In this document: positions 18,301 through 26,474 of the stretch, piece by piece
How the letters are laid out: the number at the start of each line of letters is the position of its first letter
How positions within the stretch are numbered: the stretch's first letter is position 1
Origin: Lachnoclostridium sp.
Lineage (GTDB): Bacteria > Bacillota_A > Clostridia > Lachnospirales > Lachnospiraceae
Assembly: GCA_015057755.1 (NCBI GenBank)
Contig: SVDR01000021.1
Span: forward strand, 1-30,258
DNA length: 30,258 nt
Reading direction: 5' to 3'
Made by a program: the position numbers and the translations under genes
Notes under the pieces: generated by a model
Databases searched by the model: none
Told to the model about the DNA's origin: nothing
What the model saw: only the letters and a program-made list of their open reading frames with translations

Positions 18301-18860
18301 TCCTCCGTCAGCGGATAAATGTCAATAATACCGCCACGGATTGAAAACTGGCCCATGCCGTCCACCTGACCCATACGCTCATAGCCCATGTCGGTCAGGA
18401 TCTCTTTCATATGTTCTACATCCAGAATCTCACCGGCTGCCACAGCCAGACAACGATCCTGCAGCATAGAAAGCGGAAGCAGATGGTCCATCAGGCCGTC
18501 CACAGTCGTAACTACAACACCGCCTTCATCCTCCAGCAAATGTTTAAAGACCTGCATACGCTGTCTGGTAAGCAGGTTTCCGTGAATATCAGAACTGTAG
18601 AACAATAAATCTCTGGCCGGATACAGCCAGGTGTTTTTACAGAAATAGCTGAAGTCATCAAAGAGCTCTTTGGCTCTTGTCTCATCATGTGTAACAACCA
18701 ATTTCCATGATTTCTCTGCGGAAAGTTCGTGCATCACGTGAACCTTCTGTGAATCCGTCACGCCACAGATGTGGATCGGACCGTTTCCATTCATCAGGTC
18801 ACGTTTCATATCCGTATACTCCGCCAGTTCTACTAACGGATTTGCAAAAATCTCTCCCAT
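15327..18860 (-). CDS. mfd: Transcription-repair coupling factor
   Basis: ATP-dependent translocase that removes RNA polymerase stalled at DNA damage and recruits UvrA. At 1177 aa it has the usual full length. Order: UvrB-like N-terminal region, RNA-polymerase-interacting CarD-like domain around 505-575 ([16 protein letters not shown]), SF2 translocase with Walker A GDVGYGKT (657-664) and DEEQ box (758-761), followed by [12 protein letters not shown], the helicase C domain ([26 protein letters not shown]) and the C-terminal regulatory domain. The start ATG is preceded by GTGGGGGAAGT, a weak ribosome site. It lies 41 nt after pth, the common pth-mfd pairing of Firmicutes. Confidence 0.97.
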   Translation of the reverse strand: MGEIFANPLVELAEYTDMKRDLMNGNGPIHICGVTDSQKVHVMHELSAEKSWKLVVTHDETRAKELFDDFSYFCKNTWLYPARDLLFYSSDIHGNLLTRQRMQVFKHLLEDEGGVVVTTVDGLMDHLLPLSMLQDRCLAVAAGEILDVEHMKEILTDMGYERMGQVDGMGQFSIRGGIIDIYPLTEELPVRIEMWDDEVDSIRTFDPENQRSIAQLDSVTIYPAAELVLDRDRLLDGAEKIEKDWKKQEKLFREQGKNEEAHRIKVTATELCEGIREGFEVQNLDSYIQYFCEDTVSFLDYMKAAGSLAVFLDEPQRLQEKAEVVETEFRESMTHRLEKGYLLPGQTDLLFSAKAILAAAQGPECVFMTGLDQRLPGMTVKGKYSITGKNVNSYQSSFEMLIKDLTRWKKDGYRVVLLSASRTRASRLAGDLRDYDLRAFCPDDPGRPVEKGEILVTYGKLHKGFEYPLIKFVVITESDMFGVEKRQKKRKKYNYEGKKISSFTELTVGDYVVHESHGLGIYRGIEKIEQDHVIKDYIKVQYADGGNLYLPATRLDGIQKYAGSDAKVPKLNKLGGSEWNKTKTRVKTAVREIAKELVELYAARQDAEGFQYGPDTVWQREFEEMFPYEETEDQLTAIEEIKKDMESRKIMDRLVCGDVGYGKTEIAIRAAFKAIQEGKQVVYLVPTTILAQQHYNTFVQRMKDFPVRVDMMSRFRTPAQMKLTLEGLKKGIVDIVIGTHRVLSKDVEFKNLGLLIIDEEQRFGVAHKEKIKQMKQNVDVLTLTATPIPRTLHMSLIGIRDMSVLEEPPVDRVPIQTYVMEYNDEMVREAIHRELARNGQVYYVYNRVSNIDEVANHVAALVPDANVAFAHGQMSERQLEKIMLDFVNGEIDVLVSTTIIETGLDIPNANTMIIHDADRLGLSQLYQIRGRIGRSSRTSFAFLMYKRDKLLREEAEKRLQAIREFTELGSGIKIAMRDLELRGAGNILGAEQHGHMEAVGYDLYCKMLNEAVLALKGQENEEEKFETVVDCDIDAFIPDGYIKNEYLKLDVYKRISTIENDEEYMDMQDELMDRFGDIPRSVDNLLRVAELKAMAHRCYVTEVNINRQEVRMELFPKAKLDVTGIPGLIAEYKNALRFVPGEKPMLLYQDKRTKNKDCEKMMATAKEILIKLSDLAS

Positions 18861-18901
18861 ACTTCCCCCACTTTCTGCATGATCCTACGAAACAGTAATC
18901 C

Positions 18902-19471
18902 TTAATTCTTCTTTTTATTGTGTGCATTCATTGCGTGCTCAATTCCGCTTTCAATGATCTCGCATGCTGCATCCGCTGCTTCTTTTACAGCTTCTGCCAT
19001 AATTTTTTTGTCCTCTGCACTAAAATGTCCCAGAACATAGTCTGCCAGGTCCATTCTGGACGGTTTTTCACCGACACCCACACGAACACGCGGGAATTCC
19101 TGTGTTCCCAGATGGGCAATGATGCTCTTGATACCATTATGTCCGCCTGCGCTTCCCTTCGCACGCACGCGAAGCTGACCCGGAGCCAGGCTGATATCGT
19201 CATAAATCACAATGATGTCTTCCGGTGCAATTTTAAAATAGTCAGCCGCTGCGCGGATACTTTCTCCACTGGAATTCATATATGTCTGCGGTTTTAAAAG
19301 AATGCACTTCTGACCGCCAATCACAGCCTTTCCGCACAGACCTTTGTGCTTCTTCTCAGACACATCTGCCCCAAGTTTATCTGCCAGTGCATCGATTACC
19401 ATAAATCCCGCATTATGTCTGGTTGTTTCATATTCCTTTCCCGGATTTCCGAGACCTGCAACTAAAAACAT
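18902..19471 (-). CDS. pth: Peptidyl-tRNA hydrolase
   Basis: Cleaves peptidyl-tRNA released from stalled ribosomes. Conserved residues are present: Asn9 (GLGNPG), catalytic His19 (TRHNAGF), Asn66 (TYMNSSG), Asp91/92 (VIYDDISL) and Asn112 (GGHNGIKS). The longest ORF adds 13 residues before MFLVAGLGNPG; the ATG at 19471 is chosen because AAGGAG (19479-19484) lies 7 nt upstream and the protein then starts exactly as the family does. 189 aa, typical. Upstream of mfd in the same orientation. Confidence 0.97.
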   Translation of the reverse strand: MFLVAGLGNPGKEYETTRHNAGFMVIDALADKLGADVSEKKHKGLCGKAVIGGQKCILLKPQTYMNSSGESIRAAADYFKIAPEDIIVIYDDISLAPGQLRVRAKGSAGGHNGIKSIIAHLGTQEFPRVRVGVGEKPSRMDLADYVLGHFSAEDKKIMAEAVKEAADAACEIIESGIEHAMNAHNKKKN

Positions 19472-19496
19472 TTTATTTCTCCTTAAAGATTCCACA

Positions 19497-19523
19497 ACGG
19501 AGGTATCCACCGGACACCTCCGT
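19497..19523 (-). other. Hairpin between the recombinase gene and pth
   Basis: 8-bp perfect stem ACGGAGGT (19497-19504) with complement 19516-19523. On the minus strand it is followed by TGTGGAATCTTT rather than a T-run, so it is more likely an mRNA processing or stability element than a terminator. It buries a GGAGGTG that could otherwise pose as a ribosome site. Confidence 0.4.
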
Positions 19524-19572
19524 CACCATTTTCTCTCATTTGTTTCTTTTTTTCCACTTCCATCACGAGCGC

Positions 19573-20460
19573 TTAACGTCTCGGATGGGCACCATGATAC
19601 GCATCGCGCACTGCACTGGTTCCCGCATATGCTGCATACATCTGCGTGGTTGCCAGATCAGAATGCCCCATCATCGTCTGCACGGCCTTCACATCCGCAC
19701 CGTTTCCGATCAAATGTGCAGCGAAAGAATGGCGCAGCGTATGTGGGGTAATGTCTCCCTCAATCCCCGCTTTCATACCATAGTATTTGATGATCTTCCA
19801 AAATCCCTGACGGCTCATGGGTCCTCCGCTGCAATTAGTAAACAGCCACGGAGACTCATTTCCCTTCAGCAGTTCTTCACGGGAAGACTCCGTATATTTT
19901 GTAAGCGCTTCCTTGGCAACTCGGCCAAACGGAACCGTTCTCTCCTTATGCTCATCTCTGCACGTAATAAATCCAATGGACATATTGACGTCTGCCAGTT
20001 CCAAATGAATCAGCTCTGACACCCGGATTCCGGTCGCATACAGAAGTTCCAGCATCGCACGGTCACGAATCTCCTTCGCTGAATGTCCGGATGGCTGTGC
20101 CAGCAAACGACTCACCTCATCGATCGAAAGGATCGTCGGCATCTTCTTTTCAATCTTAGGCGCACGAATCGTCTCCGCCGGATCACGTTTGATCAATCCC
20201 TGCTTAAACTCATAATTAAAAAATGCCTTCATCGATGCCAGCGTTCTGGACACCGTTGTAGAAGCTTTTCCTGCCTTTTCCAAATGCAGCACATACGAAT
20301 TCAATACGGTTTTCGTTACCTTGGCTGCCTCTGTAATCCCCATTTCCTCCAAATACGCCGCCAGCTGGAGCAAATCTCTGCGATACGAAACACGGGTATT
20401 CTCTGACGCGCCCTTTTCTGTTTCCAAATATTCGATAAAACTCTTTATTTCCTCTTTCAT
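19573..20460 (-). CDS. XerC/XerD-type tyrosine recombinase
   Basis: Site-specific recombinase of the XerCD family, 295 aa. SAM-like DNA-binding N-terminus (about 1-88) and catalytic domain with all active-site residues: Arg146 (ATGIRVSEL), Lys172, His240 and Arg243 (TPHTLRHSFAAH), His266 (MMGHSD) and nucleophile Tyr275 (TTQMYAAY). Length, motif spacing and the housekeeping neighbours favour a chromosome-dimer-resolving XerD over a phage integrase, and no attachment-site duplication is seen. The C-terminus has YAAYAG after the nucleophile rather than the frequent YTHV. It heads a probable xer-pth-mfd-regulator unit behind its own promoter. Confidence 0.92.
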   Translation of the reverse strand: MKEEIKSFIEYLETEKGASENTRVSYRRDLLQLAAYLEEMGITEAAKVTKTVLNSYVLHLEKAGKASTTVSRTLASMKAFFNYEFKQGLIKRDPAETIRAPKIEKKMPTILSIDEVSRLLAQPSGHSAKEIRDRAMLELLYATGIRVSELIHLELADVNMSIGFITCRDEHKERTVPFGRVAKEALTKYTESSREELLKGNESPWLFTNCSGGPMSRQGFWKIIKYYGMKAGIEGDITPHTLRHSFAAHLIGNGADVKAVQTMMGHSDLATTQMYAAYAGTSAVRDAYHGAHPRR

Positions 20461-20509
20461 CTCAATCCCTTTATAGTACTACTATATCCCCTTAAAACAC
20501 GATCCATTT

Positions 20510-20534
20510 GACACTTTATCCCCAAAAAAGTGTC
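20510..20534 (-). other. 8-bp inverted repeat in the recombinase leader
   Basis: GACACTTT (20510-20517) and AAAGTGTC (20527-20534) flank a 9-nt centre that holds one GGGGATA copy. It could be an RNA hairpin exposing that motif in its loop or a dyad operator about 10-35 bp after the start of transcription. Confidence 0.5.
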
Positions 20535-20544
20535 GTGTTCCTAC

Positions 20545-20573
20545 ATTATATCCCCAGTTTTCCATAAAATCAA
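20545..20573 (-). promoter_or_regulatory. Promoter of the recombinase gene
   Basis: TTGATT (20568-20573), 17-nt spacer, TATAAT (20545-20550). Start of transcription near 20538, giving a leader of about 75 nt with the inverted repeat and two GGGGATA copies. Confidence 0.75.
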
Positions 20574-20622
20574 ACATATTTTTCCCACTTATCCCCCATT
20601 ACAGAGTTGATTTACATAATAA

Positions 20623-20671
20623 ATCACAACATCTGGATTTTCCTGATTCTTCCATTTCCAGATGTTGTGAT
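20623..20671 (-). terminator. Terminator of the proC-nudix-spoIIM unit
   Basis: Perfect 15-bp stem ATCACAACATCTGGA (20623-20637) with complement 20657-20671 and 19-nt loop, followed on the minus strand by TTTATTAT. The T-tract is interrupted but the stem is strong. A 12-bp palindrome TTTTGATCAAAA (20673-20684) lies just before it. Confidence 0.7.
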
Positions 20672-20713
20672 ATTTTGATCAAAAATTTTTTTCATTTTAT
20701 AACTTTTTCCTGC

Positions 20714-21253
20714 TCAGAACCACATTAAAATCCAGGGATTCACAAAACTCTCCGCCAAACTTCCCAAGCAGACCAGAATCGTTAGAAACAGAATGGACAA
20801 TAATGTTAACCGTTTTTCCTTGGCAGGCAGCCACCAGAGCAGCAAATATCCAACCGGTATGTAGCAAATACACTGTGGAAACTGCAGCATCAGGTAGCGA
20901 AGAAAACCGCCCGCCCCATGCTCCATTGTGACCGCACAGATTAAAACCGCATGAGAAAAGCCAATATATCCGGCCACAAACCTCATACACCAGTCAGCTG
21001 CCGGTGTCGCTGCAGCCAGCATAACGATGATCAACATCCAAATCCGGCTCGGAAGGATCCGCAGGAGCAGATCATATCTGTCGACCTGAGCCAGTGCAGT
21101 CGAAGTCACAGAACTTTGACCTAAAATAAGAAGCTCATGTTTCATTTGATTGGTCATTTGATTGCAGAACCATGTTCCGGCCAGGCTTCCGGCCAACAAA
21201 AAAAGGGACAGCCAAATCTTCAGGCTGTCCTCTTTGCTTTTCAAATATTTCAT
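20714..21253 (-). CDS. spoIIM: SpoIIM-like stage II sporulation protein
   Basis: Membrane protein, 179 aa, with about five hydrophobic segments (around 13-31, 68-86, 90-110, 114-137, 147-165). The C-terminus LGSLAESFVNPWIL matches the G-x-x-E-S-x-V-N-P ending typical of SpoIIM, part of the SpoIIDMP peptidoglycan-degrading machine that drives engulfment of the forespore. It is shorter than Bacillus SpoIIM (about 215 aa). Position after a Nudix hydrolase and before a Xer recombinase agrees with the SpoIIM locus of clostridia. Overall similarity beyond the C-terminal motif and hydropathy is weak, so a diverged or reassigned member is possible. GAGG lies 7-8 nt before the ATG. Confidence 0.7.
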   Translation of the reverse strand: MKYLKSKEDSLKIWLSLFLLAGSLAGTWFCNQMTNQMKHELLILGQSSVTSTALAQVDRYDLLLRILPSRIWMLIIVMLAAATPAADWCMRFVAGYIGFSHAVLICAVTMEHGAGGFLRYLMLQFPQCICYIPVGYLLLWWLPAKEKRLTLLSILFLTILVCLGSLAESFVNPWILMWF

Positions 21254-21327
21254 GGTCAGACCTCATACAGCTTTCCCTATACTATATGAGCCACCCCAAA
21301 AACTATGACATTTTCTCACGTTTTCCG

Positions 21328-21864
21328 TTATCGGATTCCTTCCTGCTGCGCATATGCCAGAACGGCAGCGATGGTCTTCGAATCTGTCATTTTTCCGCTG
21401 TAGATCAATTCCAGCAGATCTTTCACTTCCCAGATTTCCACATCGATACTCTCATCTGCGTCCAGATGCTGCTTCGACGGAATCAAGTCTTTTGCAACAA
21501 AAATGTCAATTGCCTCGTTGCATAATGCAACCGTTGTATTGATCGTCATCAAATACTCCAGCTTGTCTGTACGATATCCGGTTTCCTCTTCCAGTTCGCG
21601 GTATGCACACTCGATGCGAGGCTCATCCGGAGAATCCACCTTTCCTGCCGGAAGTTCCAATGTAAAACGGTCTAATGCATTTCGATACTGACGAACCAGC
21701 ATGATCTTTCCATCTGCAGTTACCGGAAGAACAGCAGCCGCTCCATTGTGATGAATATAATCGAAGACTTCCTCGATTCCATTTGCGATAACCGTGTCTC
21801 GATAAATCTTCAGAACGGTTCCCTGATATGCCAATTCTCGCTTAATTCGTACAACTGCTTCCAT
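21328..21864 (-). CDS. nudF: Nudix hydrolase, ADP-ribose pyrophosphatase type
   Basis: Hydrolyses ADP-ribose (and related nucleoside diphosphosugars) to AMP and ribose 5-phosphate. The Nudix box is at residues 74-97: G74, then E81, R89-E90-L91 and E93-E94-x-G96, with one more residue in the first gap than the G-x5-E consensus. LVRQYRNALDRFTLELPAG just before it is typical of the NudF subfamily. The longest ORF starts at a TTG (21888) without a usable ribosome site; the ATG at 21864 follows AGAGAGG (21871-21877) by 6 nt, giving 178 aa. Between proC and spoIIM in one unit. Confidence 0.9.
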   Translation of the reverse strand: MEAVVRIKRELAYQGTVLKIYRDTVIANGIEEVFDYIHHNGAAAVLPVTADGKIMLVRQYRNALDRFTLELPAGKVDSPDEPRIECAYRELEEETGYRTDKLEYLMTINTTVALCNEAIDIFVAKDLIPSKQHLDADESIDVEIWEVKDLLELIYSGKMTDSKTIAAVLAYAQQEGIR

Positions 21865-21924
21865 GTTTATCCTCTCTCTTTCTTTCAACCGCCTGGGATT
21901 CCCTGACGATTACAAGATGCTCCT

Positions 21925-22722
21925 TTATTTTAACAGCTTATTCTTCTGGAAGTTCGCATCACAAGCCTTAATGATCGCACCGCGGAAATTGTTTTCCTCC
22001 AGAGCTGCAAGGCCTTCAATAGTAGTTCCGCCCGGAGAACATACCATATCTTTCAGCGCACCCGGATGCATACCTGTTTCCAGAACCATCTTCGCACTTC
22101 CGAGAACTGCCTGAGAAACCATCTTATAAGCAAGGGCACGCGGAAGTCCATTTTTCACACAGCCGTCAGCCAGTGCCTCAATGAACATATAAACATATGC
22201 CGGGGAACATCCGCTGGCACTAGCCACTACGTCCATCATATTTTCATTGACAAGCTCCATTTTACCGATGGAAGTAAAGAGTGTTTCCACCATTGCTTTC
22301 TCTTCATCGTTGAATAACTCTGCATCGTAAGCAACACCTGCCATGCCTTCACCCACAAGAGCCGGAGTATTCGGCATTACGCGCACGATACGAGCCTGCT
22401 CACCAATACCTTCTGTCAGGTCTGCGATCGCAAATCCTGCTGCGATGGAGATTACAACCTGGTCATTTCTAACGACATCTTTGATCTCTGCCATAACTGC
22501 CGGAAGCACCTGCGGTTTTACAGCAAGAACGATATATTTTACCTGATTCACTAATTCTGTATTGGAAGAAACATGCTGAACGCCTGTCTCAGCAGTCACT
22601 TTTTCTGCCTGTGCTGCATTTGCATCAAAGAAAATAATATCCTCCGGTGCGAATGTCTTTAAGCTGCCCTTCATAATCGCGCCAGCCATATTTCCCATAC
22701 CAATAAAACCAATTTTTGCCAT
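21925..22722 (-). CDS. proC: Pyrroline-5-carboxylate reductase
   Basis: Last step of proline synthesis: NAD(P)H-dependent reduction of 1-pyrroline-5-carboxylate. N-terminal Rossmann motif GFIGMGNMAGAI (5-16), the central VRVMPNTPALVGEG substrate/cofactor loop (about 119-132), and the C-terminal dimerisation domain with ASGCSPAYVYMFIEAL and VCSPGGTTIEGL. 265 aa, typical. AGGAGG lies 8 nt before the ATG. First gene of a unit with the Nudix gene (gap 60 nt to its chosen start) and spoIIM. Confidence 0.96.
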   Translation of the reverse strand: MAKIGFIGMGNMAGAIMKGSLKTFAPEDIIFFDANAAQAEKVTAETGVQHVSSNTELVNQVKYIVLAVKPQVLPAVMAEIKDVVRNDQVVISIAAGFAIADLTEGIGEQARIVRVMPNTPALVGEGMAGVAYDAELFNDEEKAMVETLFTSIGKMELVNENMMDVVASASGCSPAYVYMFIEALADGCVKNGLPRALAYKMVSQAVLGSAKMVLETGMHPGALKDMVCSPGGTTIEGLAALEENNFRGAIIKACDANFQKNKLLK

Positions 22723-22771
22723 TGTAATTGCCTCCTAAAACTTCAAAAAAACAATCTTGTTCATATCCTTT

Positions 22772-22800
22772 ATCATACCTTGATTTTGAATAACAGTCAA
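22772..22800 (-). promoter_or_regulatory. proC promoter
   Basis: TTGACT (22795-22800), 17-nt spacer, TATGAT (22772-22777); leader about 45 nt, no T-box or other attenuator seen. Confidence 0.75.
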
Positions 22801-22819
22801 CCAGACCTTCCTCTATAAC

Positions 22820-22858
22820 AAAAAATCCGGGGGTATATAGTAACTATATACCTCCGGA
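22820..22858 (-). terminator. Terminator of rny
   Basis: 15-bp stem (22826-22840 with 22844-22858, one G-U pair) closed by only 3 unpaired bases, followed on the minus strand by TTTTTT (22820-22825). A textbook strong terminator 14 nt after the rny stop. Confidence 0.92.
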
Positions 22859-22872
22859 CAATTCTGTCTAAC

Positions 22873-24417
22873 TTATTTTGCGTAGTCGGTCACTCTGGAT
22901 TCACGGATTACATTGATCTTAATCTGGCCCGGATATTCAAGTTCCTCTTCGATTCTCTTAGAAACATCTCTAGCCAGTAATACCATATCGTCATCACTGA
23001 TCTGTTCCGGTACTACCATAATGCGCACTTCGCGTCCCGCCTGGATTGCGAAGGACTTATCAACACCCTTAAAGGTATTTGTAATATCCTCTAACTGTTT
23101 CAGACGGTTTGTGTATGTCTCCAATGTCTCTCTTCTTGCACCCGGTCTAGCTGCGGAAATTGTATCAGCAGCCTGAACGATACAGGAGATAAGACTTGTC
23201 GGTTCAACATCGCCATGATGGGACTCTACTGCGTTGATAACTGTCGCAGACTCTTTGTACTTCTTACAAAGCTCGGAACCCAGCTGAATGTGGGAACCTT
23301 CCATCTCATGGTCAACGGATTTTCCAATGTCATGTAATAAACCGGCACGTTTTGCCATTCTGACATCTACACCAATTTCAGAAGCCAGTAAACCGGACAG
23401 CTGGGAAACTTCGATGGAATGCTTTAATGCATTCTGTCCATAGCTGGTTCTGAATTTCATCTTGCCAAGCAGCTTGACAAGTTCCGGATGGATACCGTGA
23501 ATACCTACTTCAAGACAAGCAGCTTCACCCTCTTCACGCATCATGTTCTCTACTTCTTTCTGCGCTTTCTCCACCATCTCTTCGATTCTAGCCGGATGAA
23601 TACGTCCGTCTACAATCAAACGCTCCAAAGCGATTCTTGCAACTTCTCTTCTTACTGGATCAAATCCAGACAGTACGACTGCTTCCGGAGTATCGTCAAT
23701 GATCAGCTCTACGCCTGTCATCGTCTCGAGAGTACGGATATTACGGCCCTCACGACCGATAATACGACCTTTCATCTCGTCACTTGGAAGCTGAACAACA
23801 GAAACTGTTGTCTCTGCAACATGGTCTGCAGCACATCTCTGAATTGCAGTTACCACATACTCTTTTGCCTTCTTGTCGGCTTCTTCCTTAGCTTTGCTCT
23901 CCAGTTCTTTGATGAGCTTTGCAGTGTCGTGTTTCACGTCTTCTTCCACTGACTTCAGAAGATATTCTTTCGCCTGCTCAGAAGTAAGACCGGAAATCTT
24001 TTCCAGTTCTTCCTGCTCTTTTGCGAAAAGCTCTTCCACTTCAGCAGTACGCTTACGTAAGGATTCTTCCTTGGACGCAAGGCTTGCTTCTTTCTTTTCC
24101 ATCGCATCTGCCTTTTTGTCGAGGTTTTCTTCCTTGCTGAGAACGCGGCGCTCATAGCGCTGAACCTCTGCTCGACGCTCTTTGATTTCCTTATCCAGCT
24201 CGTTTTTAGCTTTCAAATTTTCTTCTTTTGCTTCGAGGAGAGCTTCTTTCTTCTTCGTCTCTGCGACCTTCAATGCTTCATCTATTATTTCTCTGGATTT
24301 TTCCTCTGCGCTTCCGATCTTGCTTTCATAGCTTTTCTTACGGTAAGCAACAGCGAGGAGCCAGGTAATAGGAGCCACAATAATTGCTGCTAATAACGCA
24401 CTCATTATTGGTGACAC
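22873..24417 (-). CDS. rny: Ribonuclease Y
   Basis: Membrane-anchored endoribonuclease that starts decay of many mRNAs in Firmicutes. N-terminal transmembrane helix (about 5-25), a long charged coiled coil (about 30-205), KH domain with [10 protein letters not shown] (217-226), HD domain with catalytic H362-D363 in [12 protein letters not shown], and the C-terminal domain. 514 aa, near the usual 520. The GTG at 24417 is the start: AGGAGG (24425-24430) lies 7 nt upstream, whereas the in-frame ATG at 24405 is 19 nt away. Confidence 0.97.
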   Translation of the reverse strand: MSPIMSALLAAIIVAPITWLLAVAYRKKSYESKIGSAEEKSREIIDEALKVAETKKKEALLEAKEENLKAKNELDKEIKERRAEVQRYERRVLSKEENLDKKADAMEKKEASLASKEESLRKRTAEVEELFAKEQEELEKISGLTSEQAKEYLLKSVEEDVKHDTAKLIKELESKAKEEADKKAKEYVVTAIQRCAADHVAETTVSVVQLPSDEMKGRIIGREGRNIRTLETMTGVELIIDDTPEAVVLSGFDPVRREVARIALERLIVDGRIHPARIEEMVEKAQKEVENMMREEGEAACLEVGIHGIHPELVKLLGKMKFRTSYGQNALKHSIEVSQLSGLLASEIGVDVRMAKRAGLLHDIGKSVDHEMEGSHIQLGSELCKKYKESATVINAVESHHGDVEPTSLISCIVQAADTISAARPGARRETLETYTNRLKQLEDITNTFKGVDKSFAIQAGREVRIMVVPEQISDDDMVLLARDVSKRIEEELEYPGQIKINVIRESRVTDYAK

Positions 24418-24459
24418 AGGAGCACCTCCTTTATTTAATTTTCATTGTACAACACTTCA

Positions 24460-24488
24460 ATTCTAATTGTTTTTATACATTATGTCAA
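24460..24488 (-). promoter_or_regulatory. rny promoter
   Basis: TTGACA (24483-24488), 17-nt spacer, TAGAAT (24460-24465). It begins 12 nt after the recX stop; no terminator lies between, so SOS-induced recA-recX transcripts may read into rny. Confidence 0.75.
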
Positions 24489-24499
24489 GTATAATGCCC

Positions 24500-25039
24500 T
24501 CAATTTCGCTTTTTCCGTGCATATTGAATTAAAGCGTCAGAAATAGCGTCATATGAGAAGCCTTTTCTGGCAAGATACGCAGAAATTTTCTGTTTTTCTT
24601 CCCTCGTTGCCTCTTCGCCCGGATACTTGCGTTTCTCAAGTATAGTCAGGATCTGTGTCTCCTCGTCAACTTCCATATCCTCAAAAACGGGATCCAGAAT
24701 ATCCTTCGCCACACCCTTCTGGGTCAGTTCGTAGATCATCTGCTTCCGGCTTTTTTTACTTCCATGTCGCTCTATGAAACGTCTTACATAATCTTCATCG
24801 TCAAGATACCGGTATCTCTTCAAAAACTCAATCGCAGAGTCAACAGAAGCCGGCGAAAACTCCTGTTCCGCCAGCTTCCTCCGCAATTCATTCTCTGTCT
24901 TACCGGAAAATTGAAGATAATAGACTGCTTTTTCCCGGGCTTTTTTGGCTTCCTCTGAACCGTCTGTCTGCAATCTTTTTTCATCCGGCTCCGTACTGCA
25001 CAAACTGTCCGCCCAGTCTTCTTGTCTCCAAACCTTCAT
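24500..25039 (-). CDS. recX: RecA regulatory protein RecX
   Basis: Modulates RecA filaments. 179 aa with the three-helix RecX repeats: AREKAVYYLQFSGKTENELRRKL (start of repeat 1, in two parts AREKAVYYLQ and KTENELRRKL), FLKRYRYLDDEDYVRRFIE, and the C-terminal YLARKGFSYDAISDAL, all characteristic of the family. A 35-residue polar N-terminal extension precedes the first repeat. Its ribosome site is weak (GTGGGAT), and the gap to recA is 34 nt, so expression probably depends on the recA transcript. Confidence 0.92.
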   Translation of the reverse strand: MKVWRQEDWADSLCSTEPDEKRLQTDGSEEAKKAREKAVYYLQFSGKTENELRRKLAEQEFSPASVDSAIEFLKRYRYLDDEDYVRRFIERHGSKKSRKQMIYELTQKGVAKDILDPVFEDMEVDEETQILTILEKRKYPGEEATREEKQKISAYLARKGFSYDAISDALIQYARKKRN

Positions 25040-25073
25040 ATCCCACTTCGCTTATCTGATATATAATCTCTTT

Positions 25074-26117
25074 TTAATCCTCTGCGGAAACCGCCGGATC
25101 TACTGCCAGATGCTGTGCTTCCAGGCCGTACAGCTCTCTTACCTGATTCTCGATCTCTTCGCAGATCAGCGGATTCTGAGCCAGATACTGCTTCGCATTC
25201 TCACGGCCCTGTCCAATCTTCGCACCCTTGTAAGCATACCAGGAACCGCTCTTTTCCACCACGTTGGCATTCGCTGCCAGATCGAGAACATCGCCTTCCT
25301 TGGAAATGCCTCGTCCAAACATGATATCAAACTCTGCCTCTTTGAATGGCGGAGCAATCTTATTTTTCACAACTTTTACACGTACATGGTTACCGATGAT
25401 CTCACCACTCTGCTTTAAGGACTCGGTTCTTCTGACATCCAGACGCACGGAAGAATAGAACTTCAGCGCACGACCGCCTGTTGTCGTCTCCGGGTTTCCG
25501 AACATCACGCCAACCTTCTCACGAAGCTGGTTGATGAAGATCACAATACAGTTTGTTCTGCTGATCACCGCAGTCAGTTTTCTCAGCGCCTGGGACATCA
25601 AACGGGCCTGAAGTCCCACATGGGAATCACCCATATCACCATCGATCTCCGCTTTCGGAACAAGGGCCGCAACAGAGTCCACGATCACGATATCTACTGC
25701 ACCGGAGCGAACCATCGTCTCTGTAATCTCAAGCGCCTGCTCACCGTTGTCCGGCTGTGAAATATAGAGATTGTCAATATCTACGCCGATATTCTTCGCA
25801 TATACCGGATCCAGCGCATGCTCTGCATCGATAAATCCTGCGATACCGCCGCGCTTCTGCACTTCTGCAACCATATGTAATGCCACCGTAGTCTTACCAC
25901 TGGACTCCGGTCCGTAAATCTCAATAATACGTCCCTTCGGAACACCGCCAAGACCAAGAGCAATATCCAGACTCAGGGAGCCTGTCGGAACTGTTTCAAT
26001 GTTCATATTCGCCTTGGAGTCGCCAAGTTTCATCACAGAACCTTTTCCGTAAGCCTTTTCAATCTGAGTGATCGCCGCGTCAAGGGCTTTTAATTTATCT
26101 TCTTTATTTAATGCCAT
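25074..26117 (-). CDS. recA: Recombinase RecA
   Basis: Strand-exchange ATPase and LexA co-protease. Walker A GPESSGKT (69-76), Walker B DIVIVD (142-147), DNA-binding loop L1 with [15 protein letters not shown] and L2 around 196-214 ([20 protein letters not shown]). 347 aa, full length, C-terminus moderately acidic. GGAGG lies 9 nt before the ATG. Directly downstream of a LexA site, followed by recX. Confidence 0.99.
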   Translation of the reverse strand: MALNKEDKLKALDAAITQIEKAYGKGSVMKLGDSKANMNIETVPTGSLSLDIALGLGGVPKGRIIEIYGPESSGKTTVALHMVAEVQKRGGIAGFIDAEHALDPVYAKNIGVDIDNLYISQPDNGEQALEITETMVRSGAVDIVIVDSVAALVPKAEIDGDMGDSHVGLQARLMSQALRKLTAVISRTNCIVIFINQLREKVGVMFGNPETTTGGRALKFYSSVRLDVRRTESLKQSGEIIGNHVRVKVVKNKIAPPFKEAEFDIMFGRGISKEGDVLDLAANANVVEKSGSWYAYKGAKIGQGRENAKQYLAQNPLICEEIENQVRELYGLEAQHLAVDPAVSAED

Positions 26118-26138
26118 CTTCTATTTCCTCCATCTGAC

Positions 26139-26161
26139 CGAACCGGCTTTTTCGCCGTTCG
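26139..26161 (-). other. Hairpin in the recA leader
   Basis: CGAAC-GGC pairs with GCC-GTTCG across a 6-nt A-rich loop, with one bulged base. It sits between the start of transcription and the ribosome site and may protect the mRNA 5' end. Confidence 0.5.
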
Positions 26162-26167
26162 AAAACC

Positions 26168-26181
26168 AGAACATTTGTTCT
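26168..26181. promoter_or_regulatory. LexA (SOS) box of recA
   Basis: AGAACATTTGTTCT, a perfect 14-bp-framed palindrome of the Gram-positive type GAAC-N4-GTTC. It covers the predicted transcription start, just downstream of the -10 box. Confidence 0.92.
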
Positions 26182-26187
26182 GTGTCT

Positions 26188-26216
26188 ATCATAATATAAT
26201 CACCATAAAAAGTCAA
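26188..26216 (-). promoter_or_regulatory. recA promoter
   Basis: TTGACT (26211-26216), 17-nt spacer, TATGAT (26188-26193). LexA bound at 26168-26181 would block initiation. Confidence 0.85.
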
Positions 26217-26329
26217 CTGTTTCTTATCGCAAAATTACCGACAATCAAAGGCATCCCCCCATTCAAAACCGCAAATACCATTTTCCATTTCACACGGATT
26301 TCCGGGAAAGAATCCATCCCAAAGAACAT
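26213..26329 (-). CDS. Doubtful 38-codon small ORF
   Basis: ATG at 26329 to TGA at 26213, hydrophobic with basic and aromatic residues (begins MFFGMDSFPE, ends VGNFAIRNS). It fills most of the 353-nt recA-phoR gap, and its stop overlaps the recA -35 box. No convincing ribosome site precedes the ATG (only GATCGGA touching it), so coding is unproven. Not recognised as any known family. The RNA itself could instead be a small structured RNA: it contains a GC-rich CGGCC-GGAAT-GGCCG hairpin (about 26347-26361). Confidence 0.2.
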   Translation of the reverse strand: MFFGMDSFPEIRVKWKMVFAVLNGGMPLIVGNFAIRNS

Positions 26330-26378
26330 TCCGATCTGCTTATAGTCCGGCCATTCCGGCCGCAAGAAGTGTACCTTT

Positions 26379-26408
26379 AGAATACCACACGCCCAAACAA
26401 AGCGTCAA
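26379..26408 (-). promoter_or_regulatory. Possible weak promoter in the recA-phoR gap
   Basis: TTGACG (26403-26408), 18-nt spacer, TATTCT (26379-26384). It would transcribe the 160 bp ahead of recA, which hold only the doubtful small ORF and a GC-rich hairpin. Apart from these and the phoR terminator I see nothing in 26222-26474. Confidence 0.35.
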
Positions 26409-26414
26409 GCACAA

Positions 26415-26449
26415 GAAAAGGCATCCTATCACAAACAGATATGATGCCT
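26415..26449 (-). terminator. Terminator of the phosphate-type operon
   Basis: AGGCATC (26443-26449 side) pairs with GATGCCT (26419-26425), continued after one mismatch by TATC/GATA, 7-nt loop, then TTTTCTT on the minus strand. About 25 nt after the kinase stop codon. Confidence 0.8.
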
Positions 26450-26474
26450 CTTCCATATAAATATTTCTATTTAA

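Larger units (their letters stand above)
20485..20596 (-). repeat. Phased array of four GGGGATA motifs at the recombinase promoter
   Basis: GGGGATA (minus strand) at 20590-20596, 20549-20555, 20517-20523 and 20485-20491. Start-to-start distances are 41, 32 and 32 bp, close to four, three and three helical turns, so all lie on one DNA face. The second copy abuts the -10 box; the last two lie in the transcribed leader. Looks like an operator array; the binding protein is unknown. Confidence 0.6.

Noticed and set aside
19423..20019. 198-codon plus-strand ORF
   Set aside because: Shadow of pth and the recombinase gene, both of which have full sets of catalytic residues.
19573..20460. Recombinase as an integrase of a mobile element
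   Set aside because: It sits among conserved housekeeping genes with a XerD-like length and motifs; no tRNA target, direct-repeat attachment sites or phage genes nearby.
20588..20598. TTATCCCCC/TTATCCCCA as DnaA boxes of an origin
   Set aside because: Each differs from the TTATCCACA consensus, there is no dnaA/dnaN gene or AT-rich unwinding cluster typical of oriC; kept only as a regulatory array.
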